From Trochalopteron elliotii (taxonomy: Eukaryota > Chordata > Aves > Passeriformes > Leiothrichidae), in assembly GCA_024734555.1 (NCBI GenBank), contig JANPWX010000123.1, forward strand, positions 328,241 to 392,240: a stretch of DNA of 64,000 nt. Reading direction: 5' to 3'. A model generated the notes under the pieces. The model saw nothing but the letters and a program-made list of their open reading frames with translations. It was not told the origin of the DNA and did not search any database. A program made the position numbers and the translations under genes. Positions 1 through 12,370 of the stretch are shown piece after piece. Every line of letters begins with the position of its first letter. The first letter of the stretch is position 1.

Positions 1-49
1 GGGGCTGGGGGAGAGGCAAAAACCGGGCGTTCTGGGTGCAGCAGATGAC

Positions 50-480
50 ATTTTCTAATTATACGGCTTTCCGTTACGCCTGAAGTAGTCGTGTACAAAG
101 GTTTTGCTTCCCCGGCAATGACAGAAAGCCAGGCTTTTCGAGGCAGAGCTACTCATTTAACTTGCTGGAATTAACGGAATGTCGTGTTTCATCCTTATAA
201 ATGCATATCAAGTTCTCAGCAGAAAAATAAGGGTGTTAATCATCGCAGCTGATGTGCTGTGTTATGTAGATTGCTCGCATTGATTCCGGGCTGGAGGTTC
301 AGGTTTCTTATTTGCATTTAGTCAATCAAGCCCGTGCCCACCCTGAATCCCTCCGGGTGAATTTCTGTTGATTTTGTTGCTGGATGTATTTATTCTCCTT
401 TGTGTATCTGCCTATAAATAAATCATCAGAACAATAAACAATCCTACAGCAGAGGGAGCAGAATGTTTCAGTTCCATCGC
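50..480. promoter_or_regulatory. Candidate conserved non-coding element
   Basis: A repeat-free block that mixes homeodomain-like cores (TAATTA-type), octamer-like ATTTGCAT and more CpGs (CCGTTACG, TAGTCGTG, TCGCATTG) than its neighbours. It resembles the texture of deeply conserved enhancers. Conservation itself cannot be seen here. Confidence 0.25.
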
Positions 481-3400
481 TGCAATCTATGCAGTTGGGG
501 AAGGAGGGGTTTATGCAAACCATGAGTGTGGTTCAGGTTGATAAAAATCGATCTGCTGGCTGTGCTGTCCATGGGGAGGTGTGGATTCATGGGACAGACA
601 TGAGAAGGGACTCTCAGCAGAGTTCCCCAAGCACAGCCCTGTGTCCAGAGGTGTTCTGTCCTTATGTAAGGGCTGGCTGGGGCATCTCGGGGGGAAAGGG
701 CTGGGATTTAGGGGGCTTCGTTCATTTTTTTTTTACAGCTCTTAGTGTATGTAATACGTTCCTTGGGCTTAATACATTTTTACAACAATCTTGCTAATTC
801 CTGTCAGGGTCATTGGATTTAAGTGACATTCGATTAGTGATAGTAGATTCATATATTTTTATGTTAATGAGGTGTTAATGGCTGCTGGGTTTGCCAAGTA
901 CCGATTAAGTGGGACTGCTTTGGGTTTGGTCTGACCGTGTTCCCTGAAAGCTGCGGAACGGTCGGAACGAGGGAAGCAGGAATCAGAGCTCAGCACCGGG
1001 GCAGGAAGTTACAGGATTCCCATTTAAAAACCCAAGGTCTCGAGGAGCTGCGTGTCAAAAAGTCATGAAATCACAGCTGATGCTTTCAGGCTTTACACAG
1101 CAGTTTGATTGGGAGATGGTGAAATTATGGAGCTTTTAATTCCCACATGCAGCTGGAAGGAAAGGGATGAAAAACCCCCTGAAGTCATAAGCTGAGTTAA
1201 AATTCACAGTCAGAATGCTGTTTTATGGGAATCTTCAGGAACAGAATGAGCAATCCCCTGACCTGTCATATGCTCGTTGACATCAGTGGCAGCAGTTTCT
1301 CTGTCGTGGAACAGGGGTGGGTGTGAGCCCCGGGAATTTGGACTTGCACACGGTGAGGGTTCACTGGGCAGCAGGTTTGGGGGTGAGATGGGAATGCCAT
1401 GGAAATCCGGGGTGTCTTTAAGCAGACTGGCAGGTGTCAGGTGGTTGCAAAGGGTGTTGGGGCTGAGGCAGTGTCACTTGGAGAAGGTCACAGGGACTCT
1501 CCCCTTCTGCTGTGTTTTCCCAGGCCTTGGGTAGCCCAGGAATGTGGGCACTGCTCTCCTCCTCAGCCAGGGCAGGACTTTGGGAAGTGCCTGCCAGGGT
1601 CTGTGCTGGGCTCCTGAGTGATGGGTCACTCACCTCATCCCTGTGCAGCATCCAGGGGTCCAGCCAGCAAGAGAGAAACTCTGCTTTTTGCTTTTTTACA
1701 TGCTTGAGGAAGAGACAAAATACTGCTTAATACCACTAAAAATGACCTTTTCCCCCCTCCTAAATTATAATTTTGTTTTAAACACCATACCATTTGAAAG
1801 GAATAATCTAGGGGTTTTTTTTCTATTTTTTTAATTAATAAGTTATAAGAGGGGACTTTGTCAATTAAATGGTACTAAAAGATACTGGTCAGCAGCTTAA
1901 GGAAAAACCGAGGTCCTGAATTTATAAATGCTTATCATTAGAATTGCAATATTTGTCCTTGTGATTATATACCTGGTCAGATATTTGCATGTTTTTGACT
2001 TTCTTGTAACATGGACAGTAAAGACTGTGCACATTGGGTGTGAAAGTTTGGTATCCCGTACACAAATTGAGGGGGGAAAATTGGGTGCCTTCAGGTCCTT
2101 CTTGCTGAAACGATGAATTTCTGGAGGGCAGAGACGCGAGGCAGGTGTCCCTCCCAGCCGAGCCATGCCCCGAAGGAGCTCCGGGGAAAGGGAACGCCCC
2201 GGTGCTGAGAGGCAGCACAGCCCCAAAGCTCCGTGCACAGACACTGCTGCCAGGCTGGCCACGGGCACACGGGGCAGTGCCAGCACCTGGGACACTCTGA
2301 CAAGCCCAGCTGTGTTTGGGGTGTGTGTGACACCAGAGCTCCGCAGTCCTGCTCAGCATCCCCGGGGCTCCTGTGCTGCTGCTGGAACAAAGGAGGCTCT
2401 GCTGGGCAGTGCAGGGAGGGGAAGGGTGTTGCTGGCATCCAGTGCTTTGCTGCGGGGGGGATTCTGTTTTTTAAAACTCTGGCCCGTGAACGGCAGCGCT
2501 GTCACAGCAGAATTTCATCCTCTGCAAGGACAGCCAGGAGTTCAGTGCCATGGAGGCAGCTGCAAGTTTAAACTGGTCAGTTTTGTGGAGTTGTGCTGTG
2601 TTTGGACATCGCTTCCTCCCCAGTCTGCAGGGAACTGAAAACCTTAGGAAGGAAATTCACATTTTCCAGGAGAGAATTTTTATTGGGGAAGGAAAGAATG
2701 GCAGGCAAGTTGGATTTGTTTTGAGACTTCGCCCAGGCAGAAGCCTCTGCATTTGTTATAGGGGGCTCCTTCAGAAGCAGGGGCTTGAGATTTGGCAAAG
2801 CACAGAGGGTTGCCAGGCTGCTGTGCTATGCCCATTGGAAAATTCACCTCCTGAAGGTGAGGAAAAAAAGTCACCTCCTGAAGCATCAGAAGGGAGATGA
2901 AAGGAAAAGAAACAGCTTTAAAAAAAAATTGCTTTTCAGCAAGACAAAACTGTATGTCTGTGCCTCTTGCAAGAAACAGCTTAGCTGGCTGCTTCCTCCG
3001 ACAGCTGCATTCACCAAAGTGAAAAATCCTGCTGAAATTCAGTTTAATCCAGGCTTCTCATTCCTTTAGGTCCCCGAAAAAAAAATTCACAGACCTTGTA
3101 CATGTGAGGACTGAGCAGCCTGGAGTTTAGGAAGTGTTTTGGTCACTTATTTAGAAGTTTTCTAATGTGGGCAGAGGGAACATGTACCACAGGGATGCTG
3201 TCCAGGGAGGGTTTAGTACCTTTTCCAGTAGGAATTGCTGATGTGGGGGCTGCCAATCACCGCTGAATGTGGTGGCATTCAGAGGCCCAGGACTGGGCTG
3301 TGGTTTGGAGGAGGAGAGTTAAATCTGCTGCCTGTTACCATTTTGCCTGTTGTGATAGCTGGTGGATCTGGAGTTGCAATAAGAACTCCTTCGTATTTAA

Positions 3401-6400
3401 TATCAGGCCTGAGGTGTCTGTGCCATAGCCTTAAGGAAAATTAATTCCATGGACTCTGGATCGGGTCCTTGATGAATGATCCTGGGTTTGTGGGCTTTTT
3501 GCGGGGTTTTGTTTTGCTCTACAAAAATATAAATAAATGTATTCAATCAGAACTACGTAGTTTTTCCCCCTCAAATGATTTTTATAAACATTTGCTGATT
3601 GAAATGCACAGCACAGGCACCCACAGCACAGATGCAAATGTCTTCATTTTCCAGATGGAAAGACTGAGGGAGAGGAAAGGAGAGAATGGTTTGTTCAGCT
3701 GCAGGGGAAAGTTGATATTAGAGGCAGAGCCAGATTTTAGAAACCTTCATTTCAGTTCTGTGCTCTCCCAGCAGCCTGGGAGCACTGGGCAGGATCAATT
3801 TCATAGGCTTGATCAATGAGATAGAGAAATACATTTTTACAGATGTGATTTTGTCTGTGTGCACGTGAGATCTGCAGAACACAGCACCTGGCAAACATTT
3901 TTAGCTCTTTTGGGTACAAGCAGCTCTCGAGGTGAGTTCCCCTCAGTGTCTTGCAGGCAGGGCTGAATTGACAGGAGAACTGAAGTGGGTGTGCTCAGGT
4001 GTTCCACATTCCAGCACTGACTGCATCCTGCTCCTTCCCCGAAAATCCAGGGGAGCACAGCAGTCAAAATAGGGGAAACAACCAATATCTGCAGACACTC
4101 AGGGAAAGGACACTCAGGAAAAGGATTTTTCCCAGTCCTCCCAATTTTCTCAAGCAGTAGGGCAGTGCTGAAGTCCACTGTGCAGAGGCAGAAAGCATCA
4201 GCAGCACAGCTGTGATGGGATCACACTGAAGGACAAAACCCCCACTGCTTCAGAGGGGTTGGTTGTGTAGACCTCCTTGGGCTCGAGGCAGATGCTTTCA
4301 TACTCATGTTGGCCACTCCAACAGTATTTCCCCAAGATTTCAGCCAAGATTTGGATCGATTGAGACAGACTTCAAGGCAGCAGTCAGCAGAGGAGAACGC
4401 AGGGATCAAAGAATGTGGCTGGAGAAAGTGGCCTGGTGTGTTTATTATGTTACTGAGAGTGTGCAATAAAGGCTGTTGGTTCAGCTGTGTGCCCCTTCCA
4501 TGGGGCTTCACCCAGAGAATATTCTTGGATTCAGTTCCAAAAGGGGGAAAAAAATGTATTTCCTTTTAGACACTGCTCCCTTTTTCCTGGGTTGATAGCT
4601 GCTGCCAAAGAGGGGTGGCCTCAGATGTGTTTCTTTCCAGCAAAGGTCCATAGGAAAATATCTCCTGGTAACCAGACCTTACTAGTCGGATACTGTTTGT
4701 GGGACACAAATTGTTAGTACAACCATGATTCTTTGTATCTCTTGATTAATGTGATGAATAAATGGAAAAATGTATCCAATGGAAAAAAACCCACCATTTC
4801 GTTATCAGTAACAGAAGTGATGAGGTGGGAGATGGGAAGGGCAGGGCAACACTCTGGTTTAGGTGTTTGAGCATAAGGCATTTGTATCCCAGAGAGGAGC
4901 TTATCTGGGCCATTATGCTCCTAAATCAGTGTCACACACGAATTTCTAAAGCATTGCTGGGGGATCAGTGATGGTAACATTAACCTGCTGATCCAAGTGT
5001 GAAAGGCTGGCTGGAAAGGAAACGAGCCAAGGAAAATAACTGCGGGGTTAAATTTCACTCTGCTTTCCTTCCCTCCTTCCTTCCCTTCCTGTTGTGTGTT
5101 GCTGCGAGCCCCGTTGTCATGGGACTCCTCTGTAGTGTCATTTGTTTGTCACTTCATCCCATCCTGGACTTTGTCTCTTCCCAGTGCTCCTTGGCTGCTC
5201 CGTTCATCTCCTCTCTCCATGGTTCAGGAACCGTGGTTGTGTTGGCTCAGCACCATCCAGAGCTTCAGCACAGCCCCTGAGGGCCCAGGAACGTGCTTTG
5301 TGAGGTGGCCCAGCTTCCCAGGGAGGACCAGGAGGCTTTGGAGCAGGTGGTGCTGCAGGTCCCCAGCCTGGAGCCAGGGATTCCAGCGGGATCTGCTGCT
5401 GTGGGGTGTGGAGCTCCCTGGGGTGGCTGTGCAGGACTCACCTGGCCATGTCCAACATCCTCAGCAGCCCCTGTCAGTGCAGAGCTCACATTCCAGACAT
5501 GCCTGGAGCAGACAGCAGCATGGACAGGGTGCAGAAAGGCAGAGGACTTGGTTCCCTCACAAGTGCTGCCTCGGGTGCTCAACAGCCTGACGAGGGCTGG
5601 AATTCTGTATTCCCCTAGAAGTGCCACCCCAGAAGTCCCAATCCAGTTCTGACCAGCAACAGTCCCTGACTGGATTCCTGCACCCCTCTGCCTCAAAATA
5701 CAGATCTAGGAGCTTTGATGTTGCTGTTGTCCCCATTCCTGTAGGGTACCAAACCAAAGCCCAGCCCCAGCTTTCCAGTTCAGCCTCCACACCCACTGTT
5801 TTTGTGAAAAGATGAGGAAAAGCACAGAGGAGATTTATGTGGAACTTCTGTTTGTGTCCAGAGCTCAGCCATCAGTGGAAGTGAATGAGGGAGCTGTCAG
5901 CTGCAGGAGAATACCAAGTGTTAGTATGCAAAAGGAGCAAAACTCGAGCAATTCACATTGCTGAGCTTTCTGCAGCCCGGTACAAGCTGTTTGTTATGGC
6001 AGTGTCAGGTCTGGGAAGGCTGAAATAAAGCAAATGCCTGGTGTGCATGTTTGCATATCAATAGCAGAAATGTTTGCTGGCTTGCTTTGAGGCAGAACAG
6101 AACAGAACTGATGCTGGAGGTCGGGAGCAGCACCAGGGCTGAGCCCCTGAGCCTGCAGTTGGTGTTGTGTTTGCTGTGCAAGCTTCCTTCTCTGGCAAGC
6201 TCCAGATATTTGTCTGAACGCTCCAGCTTCCCTACAGCACTCTGGGTACAGTTACATCATCCTCTTGCATGTCCTTCTGCTCACAATACCTCATCTGAAT
6301 CGCTTTGCCTGCTGAAAAAAGACTCCAGCACCCAGCAAAGCAGATCCCAGCTGCTGCTGCCTGGAGAAGCTGGTTCCTTATGGAACCAAACAGGATTTCT

Positions 6401-6730
6401 TCAATGGCATCCAGCTTGTGCACCAAACCAGTAAATGAGGAGAACTGGTTTAGGTAGCCTTAGATTTTAGTTGTGAACAACCAGGTTTGTCCCTTTCTCC
6501 AGCCTCCCTTGGCACACTGGTGTCAGTGTTCCTAAGATTGGCATCATTAACTGTTCTGGAAGCTTGGACAGGGAGCCTCTCATTGCTCAAAGTATAAACT
6601 GCAGCTCACAGTGCAAGTGTGACAGTGCAGATATGTAGGAAGTTGAGTTTTATTAATTTGTTTCAGTTTGAAAACGATTTGTCTGTAAATGGGAAAGCAG
6701 CATTCAAATCCAAGGTTAACACAATATTGT

Positions 6731-6746
6731 GATATATATATATATT
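6731..6746. repeat. (AT)n microsatellite
   Basis: About seven uninterrupted AT units (GATATATATATATATTT). Confidence 0.9.
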
Positions 6747-9700
6747 TCTGAAGGATATCCTTTGGCAGGATCCTTCAGGTCTCCAGTTTGGTGTTGGAGT
6801 AGGGCAATCCATGATGAGATCATTCATTCATTTATTCTCTGAAGGAAAACTGCAGAACTGTGTACCTTGATTTATCATCATGGTGCTGCTCTGTCTCCCT
6901 TATCTGTTGCTCAGAATTCAATAGATAAAGCTGTATATAATGGTTACTGCCTGGATTGACTTATTTCTTGGCTGGACCAGAGAAGATTGGCTCTCTGCTA
7001 AATCCCACTTTCAGCTGGCTGATGTTCTGGAGAGCACAAAGCAGCCAGTGGGTGCCACAGATCATGGGAAGAGCATGGTAAGAGCAGAAATCTAATTCTG
7101 GGGAAAAGAAACTGTGTCTGCTGGGAGCCAAATGTGATCTTGGGCACAGGCTCCATTCCTTTGTTTGCTTGTGATCACAGTGGAATGGTGCCATGGAAGA
7201 GGTTTCATTTCCAGCTGATATTTTTGTATCTAAAAAGTGTGGGGGGTTGAACATTCTAGGAAAAGTGAGCCACCCTCGCAGGGTATGTTTACCCAATCTT
7301 CTAAAACGTTCACTTCCTCTGACTTTCTTATTTATCTTGGCACATAAATACTAAGTCAAGCTGTTTCCCCTTTCCTGAGCTCAGGGTTTTTGAAGGCAGC
7401 TGATGATCAGCCTTGCTAAAGAATTCCAGAATCCTTGAGAGGAGGAGGACCTGGACAAGGAGAACGATGCCATCTTGCAAGAATGTCCTCCCAGATTTTC
7501 TGCTTCTTGTAGCAAACGAAACAAAATCTCAGATCAGAGGCACCATGTGATGCCAGTGCTGCGGGTCTGATCCCATTCTGGATAATATGATTACAGCAAG
7601 TTTAGAGGTTAACCTGTGTGCTGTAAATATATCATCTTATTATATGAATTTTCTTATCCTAAACGTTCTAGAAAGGATGAAACAGCATTTCTTAACACAC
7701 TTCACAAGGCCTGTCATTATAGTGGAGGCTTCTTAGCAGTCTTGAAAGCATTTGAATTACTATATAATGATATTCTGTCATCTCTTAGCAAGGCTCACAC
7801 TCTAAACACTTCTACACACAATAGAAATTAAAATGGAATTGAGTAAATTCTGTCTCTCAAATTCACAGGCTGTGTAGTGATTGTCTGGGTGCTCTGGATT
7901 ACATTTAGGCTTGTATCTAATAGAGCTGGGTTACTTGGAGTAACAAATTGTGAAATGTGAAATAGTAGGTCAGACGTGGAAAATCAAATATTAACGCTTT
8001 CTGTGTGCCTTTTTTTAAAGTCTGTGCATTATAGGCACAGGTTTCGCTTTATTCTTTTTCCATGCTTTAGAATTTTGAAAAAGGAAGTGTTCTTTACTGT
8101 AAATACATAGTTTGTTGGGTGAAAAAACACATGCCATGTAACATTTTTTTTCTGAAGATGTCCAAATATAGTAGTTATGGTGGGCGGGGGGGGTCTCCTG
8201 CACACGTGCCATTTTCACAATCTCAGTTGATCTCAGTTCTCCAGCTGCCCAGGAGGTTGCCCAGGAGCTGTTGGTCTGCTCTCTCCAGAGTTGCACCTGA
8301 GGAAAATTCATGGGGATCATACCAGGAAATGCAGGCAAAAGCAACCCCTTTGGAGGGGGCAGTGATGAGGTTACTGAGGCACAACAGAGAAAATCCATAT
8401 TTTAATATGTAGTTCCTATGCAGGACCAGTCCTCTCTGCAGTTGCCTCCATGGAGATCCCAGTGAGATGCTCTCAAATTTATTTCCATTAATTCCTGGGT
8501 TGGCAGATGTTTTCTCCTCCCCAGGTTGGTGCTGTTACTTCACCCCCTTCATAACTTCTACCTTTAGACTTTCAGGATGGAGTTTAGCATGGCTGATCCT
8601 TCCTTGAGGATGTTTCTTGGCTGGTTTTGGTGCCAAGGGTGGTCTCAAGCAGCCCCAGAGGGCAGCGTGAGGGAGACAAGTGGTTGATGCTGCAGCACCC
8701 TCGTGGGTGGGTCAGTGTTCCTGCTGAGCCGTGTTTAGAACATTACCTCAGTGCACACTTGTTTCTCACCCCACAGTGTTGAATTTGAGTGGTAGGAGGT
8801 GCAATTTGAGGCAGCTGAAAGCAGAACAGAAGACAAGGATGTGTATCTGAGGGGAGAAACGTTCAGCCTTTTCAAGCACAGGATGATACAAACCTGGTTT
8901 GTTGCTTTGTCCCAAGAACTGAGCAGCAGAGGGGAAGCCTCAGGCTGGTGGGTGCTGAAAGGTGCTGCCCAAAGGTTTCTGTCTGCTCAGGGTGTGCAGA
9001 GAACCTCCCCTGCTGGGACACACCTCTGGTACCTCAGTGGGAAAATTTGGGAGAGGACGAGGTACCTTGGGGGGGTTTGTTCTGGAGCAGTGGGTACCTC
9101 TACAAATAATGGTCAAATAATGAGCTCATCTATGTCCTTAAGCCATCGGACACAGTCTGCCAGGAAAATGCAGAAGCTGACATCCCTAAGAAGGGGGATT
9201 TGCACTGGCTGTGTGAGACTCTGTGGTTTGTACCTCCCAATCTATTTTGTGAGCAGCCTGAATATCAACAGAACCAGTGCAGTTCTGAGGAGATGTTGTG
9301 GGCATCTCCCACACTTATCTGGAGCTCTTACATGTGATCTTTCAGAGCTTCAGATTGGTGTGTTTCAATCCCTGCAGTTCCTGGAGGAAAAAAAAATTCC
9401 TGGCTGTTTTCATGCATCTGAACATTTAATGAGAGAGCTTGCCTTGCCTGATTGTTCTTGTCACAGCACTGTTTCACCAGCGATAGAGACACTAATTTGT
9501 GACTGTCCTGACAGCATAGAGCAGAGACTGCCTCGTATTGTAATGTAAAAGAAAGAAAGGCTTGTGGGCATGAAGTGAAATGAAAATACTTGAGACTTCA
9601 TACCAAACTACTCAGCCCTTCCTGAGCATTTTGCTGGCTGTGGTCTGGTTCGGCAGGTACTCTGTCTGCAAGTGTTCTAGAGAATCAGAAATAATGGGAA

Positions 9701-11479
9701 TGAATATTTTAATTGATCTCTTCAGTTGTGCAGAAATAACTGGATGGTCTCGGTTCCCTAAATAAGAATAGAAAAGTGTGTGACCAAAGCTGGTCACACA
9801 GCAGTCATGTTCCAAATGATTGGATCACTGCAAAGAGCCTTCTTTCTTTAAATAGCCACCCTATTAGCTGAAGAATGGTAGAGCAGCTCTGGAAGGCATT
9901 TCTGTGACACTAAATTATGCCTGTGCAGGATCTAACTCCCTTCTCTGAGCCTGACCTTCATCTGCCGAATTCCAGCAGTCCCAATGTGAGACAGCCTTGT
10001 TGAGCCTGGCTGAGCTCAGGCCTGGCCAGCTGAGAGGCTTTTATGTAATGGCTTGTGTGGCATGGCCTTTTAGTGCAGAAATAGCAGGTTTCTGCACACT
10101 GAGGGGATGGTTCCTGACGTGGGGCAGCTCAGCTCAGCTCAGCCCTGCAGCTCTGGAATAAGGGCACTGTTTCATGGCTCTGTGGCCCCAGCTGTGTGAA
10201 GAAACCACAAACGCTGCCTGCTGCTGGAACAGGGGCTTTAACTGGATGAACATTTTTGTGTTCTGAGCTGAAATAGCTCCATGGTGTTCATGCAAAGCCC
10301 AGCAGCCCCTGTGTGAGGCAGCCCTGGGCTGTCCCTGGTCAGCAGGGCCTCCAGGGGATGTTCTAGCCCTGGACACATCAGCTCACTTCATTTGCAGGGC
10401 TGACTCCCACGCTGAGCAATTCATTTTACACCAGCCTTTACCTCACACCCCCATGGCACAGTTGCCTTGTCAGCGTGGAGGAGCCACCAGGCAGTTTCCC
10501 TTCAGTGCAGGACCAATTTTATCCCTGCCAAGGTTCTCTCTATAAAACTATCAAGAAGGGTTTCTTTGTGTGAAAATACCTGTTTTGTTTGGCTGCCAGA
10601 GCACTGCACATTAATGGCCCTTTAAATTTAGAGGGAGGGATCTTTGGTTAGAGTGACATATGTTTATTCCTCAGTATAGAGATCTGAAGCAGGACTTTAC
10701 AAATGCAGGTTTGATCCCTCTCAGTAAGGTTCCAGAAACATCCTCAGAGGACTTGAAATGCATTTTTCTAATAACTGAAGCTCTCTTTCTATTCATTTTT
10801 ATCACAAAAAAAGAGAAAAGAACTGTTTAGCCAGAGTATGAGGAAATATATTTTCAATATTCCTAAAATGCTCCAAACAACTGCTTCCTTTTATTTGCCA
10901 AAACAGGGTGGAGTAGTGGGTTTTGTGGTTGAGATCACCATCACCAAGAGGGATGAGGTATTGGCTCAGTGGTGATGTAATCCTAATTTAATGATCATCA
11001 TTTAAAAAAAATATATAAATTTAGTTTAAATTGGAAGTGAATCCTCAGAGTATTTTTTCCTTGCAGCCTCAGCACACAGGTTCCTCGTTACCTTGTGCAA
11101 AAACATCTGCAATTAAAATTCCCTCCTGAGCGTGAACGTTTTTGTCCCAGCCTGGTTGCATCTGCAAGCTCTGAACCTCTCCCAGCCACCCAGATGATGA
11201 ATACAAATCATTTCATGCTTTTATTTGTCAGCACATTAAAGGGCAGGAACAAGAGAAGGGAGTTTAATTTGGAACATAATTGGTTCTTTTGTGGATCTGC
11301 AATAATTAAATGTGCCTACATGGACAGGCAGCCAAGACAGCACCGTCCTTACCCACTGCAAGCAGAACTGTTGCTTTGCTGCAGAGCAAACTCTGAGTAA
11401 AATGTGAGGCAGAGCCCTTTTTAGTGCCAGCACGGAGAGATTCTCCTCTCTCAGCTCCCTTCAGCTGTGGCCTCCTGCT

Positions 11480-11830
11480 GACCCTGAACTGTCATTTGCA
11501 ATAGGACTAAAATGCCACCTTCCATGTTTTTCCTGGAGCGAGCTGGCGCTCCGTGACAGCCGGATGGGAAGTTGCCTGATGCGATTACTGTGAGGGGTAA
11601 TAGAGAAGAGACATTCTGAGTGTCTGAGGAAATGCAGCTTTCTGAAAGCTTACATATTTGGTTGGCTTCTGGCTGCAGACTCTTCCCGTCAGCAAATCTG
11701 AGGAATGCCTTTGCCACACTCTGTTGCTTGGCCAGGATTAAACTCCGAGTGTCCAGCTGAACCAGACTAATCCTCAGACTGTGCTGAATGAACTGTTTGT
11801 AGGCCTGTTGCGTAACAAGTTCAGGCAGAC
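11480..11830. promoter_or_regulatory. Candidate conserved non-coding element
   Basis: This repeat-free stretch has unusual retained CpGs and structured motifs, including GGAGCGAGCTGGCGCTCC (inverted 6-bp arms, 11537-11554) and GATGCGATTACTGTGAGGGG. A 180-codon minus-strand frame crosses it without protein-like character. Enhancer status is inference. Confidence 0.25.
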
Positions 11831-12224
11831 CTCCTGGCTGGAGGAATCCTTTCCAACGGCCCTGGAAAGCTGCTCCCACCCCTGTGTCATGGGCAGCCCC
11901 CTGGGACAGGTCAAACACTGAGTCCTGTGTCCCCCAGCAGTGACCCACAGAGGGCTTGGCATGGCTGAGGTTTGCTTTGGATACCCAGAGCATCTTCCAG
12001 GCTGTGAGCCTCTCTTTGGGTCATGACAGCAAGGCAGAAAGGGGTGCAGTTGTTGTTCCTGATTCCTGAAATTACTGCAGGCTCTGCTGGGTGGAGAAAA
12101 AGTTGTGCTTTCCCCGTGGAGGAGCCTGGATCACCTGGAGCTGTTCCACCTGGCCAGGCACTGTCCTGCCCTGAGGAGGGAGGTAAGGAAGTGGTCACTG
12201 TCCCTCACAGAAACCTGGCTCAGG

Positions 12225-12370
12225 AATCACAGATTCACACAGAACCACAGAATATTCTCAGGGGACCCACAAGGACTGTTGAGTCCTTAAGTGAAGAGAA
12301 TGACCCATCCAGGGATTGAAGCCACAGCTGGTGTTACCAGCACCCTGCTCTGACCAGCTGAGCTCTCCCC
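12225..12370 (-). mobile_element. tRNA-Ile-derived SINE with CR1-like tail (TguSINE1-like)
   Basis: Read on the minus strand, it starts with AGCTCAGCTGGTCAGAGC (tRNA A box and D arm), then GTGCTGGTAACACC (anticodon-arm region of tRNA-Ile) and GGCTTCAATCCCTGG (degenerate B box). It continues into a CR1-like tail with CCTTGTGGGTCCC, GAATATTCTGTGG and terminal GATTC-type repeats. This head-tail structure is that of the passerine element TguSINE1 as I know it. B-box and stem changes mean it is a decayed copy, not a tRNA gene. Confidence 0.8.

Larger units (their letters stand above)
1..12224. other. Non-coding region 5' of IQSEC1 exon 1, distal part
   Basis: No exon, RNA gene or recognisable transposon was found. 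Open frames are short and change frame often. The longest (249 codons at 8799-9548) has no motif I recognise. A candidate conserved block occupies about 50-480 and another about 11480-11830, and a short TA repeat lies at 6731. The region may be intergenic or an intron of a longer IQSEC1 transcript. Confidence 0.6.

Noticed and set aside
2165..2638. 157-codon frame in a GC-rich patch starting MPRRSSGERE
   Set aside because: No family recognised. Overlapping frames on both strands are equally open because the patch is GC-rich, and no good donor follows.
5096..5696. Overlapping open frames of 119-164 codons on both strands
   Set aside because: Several competing frames, no motif, no splice-site support. 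They are explained by local GC richness.
11451..11993. 180-codon minus-strand frame
   Set aside because: No recognisable protein features. The region reads more like a regulatory block.
12300..12370. Possible tRNA-Ile gene on the minus strand
   Set aside because: The A box is good but the B box and stems are degenerate and it continues into a CR1-like tail, so it is a SINE head.
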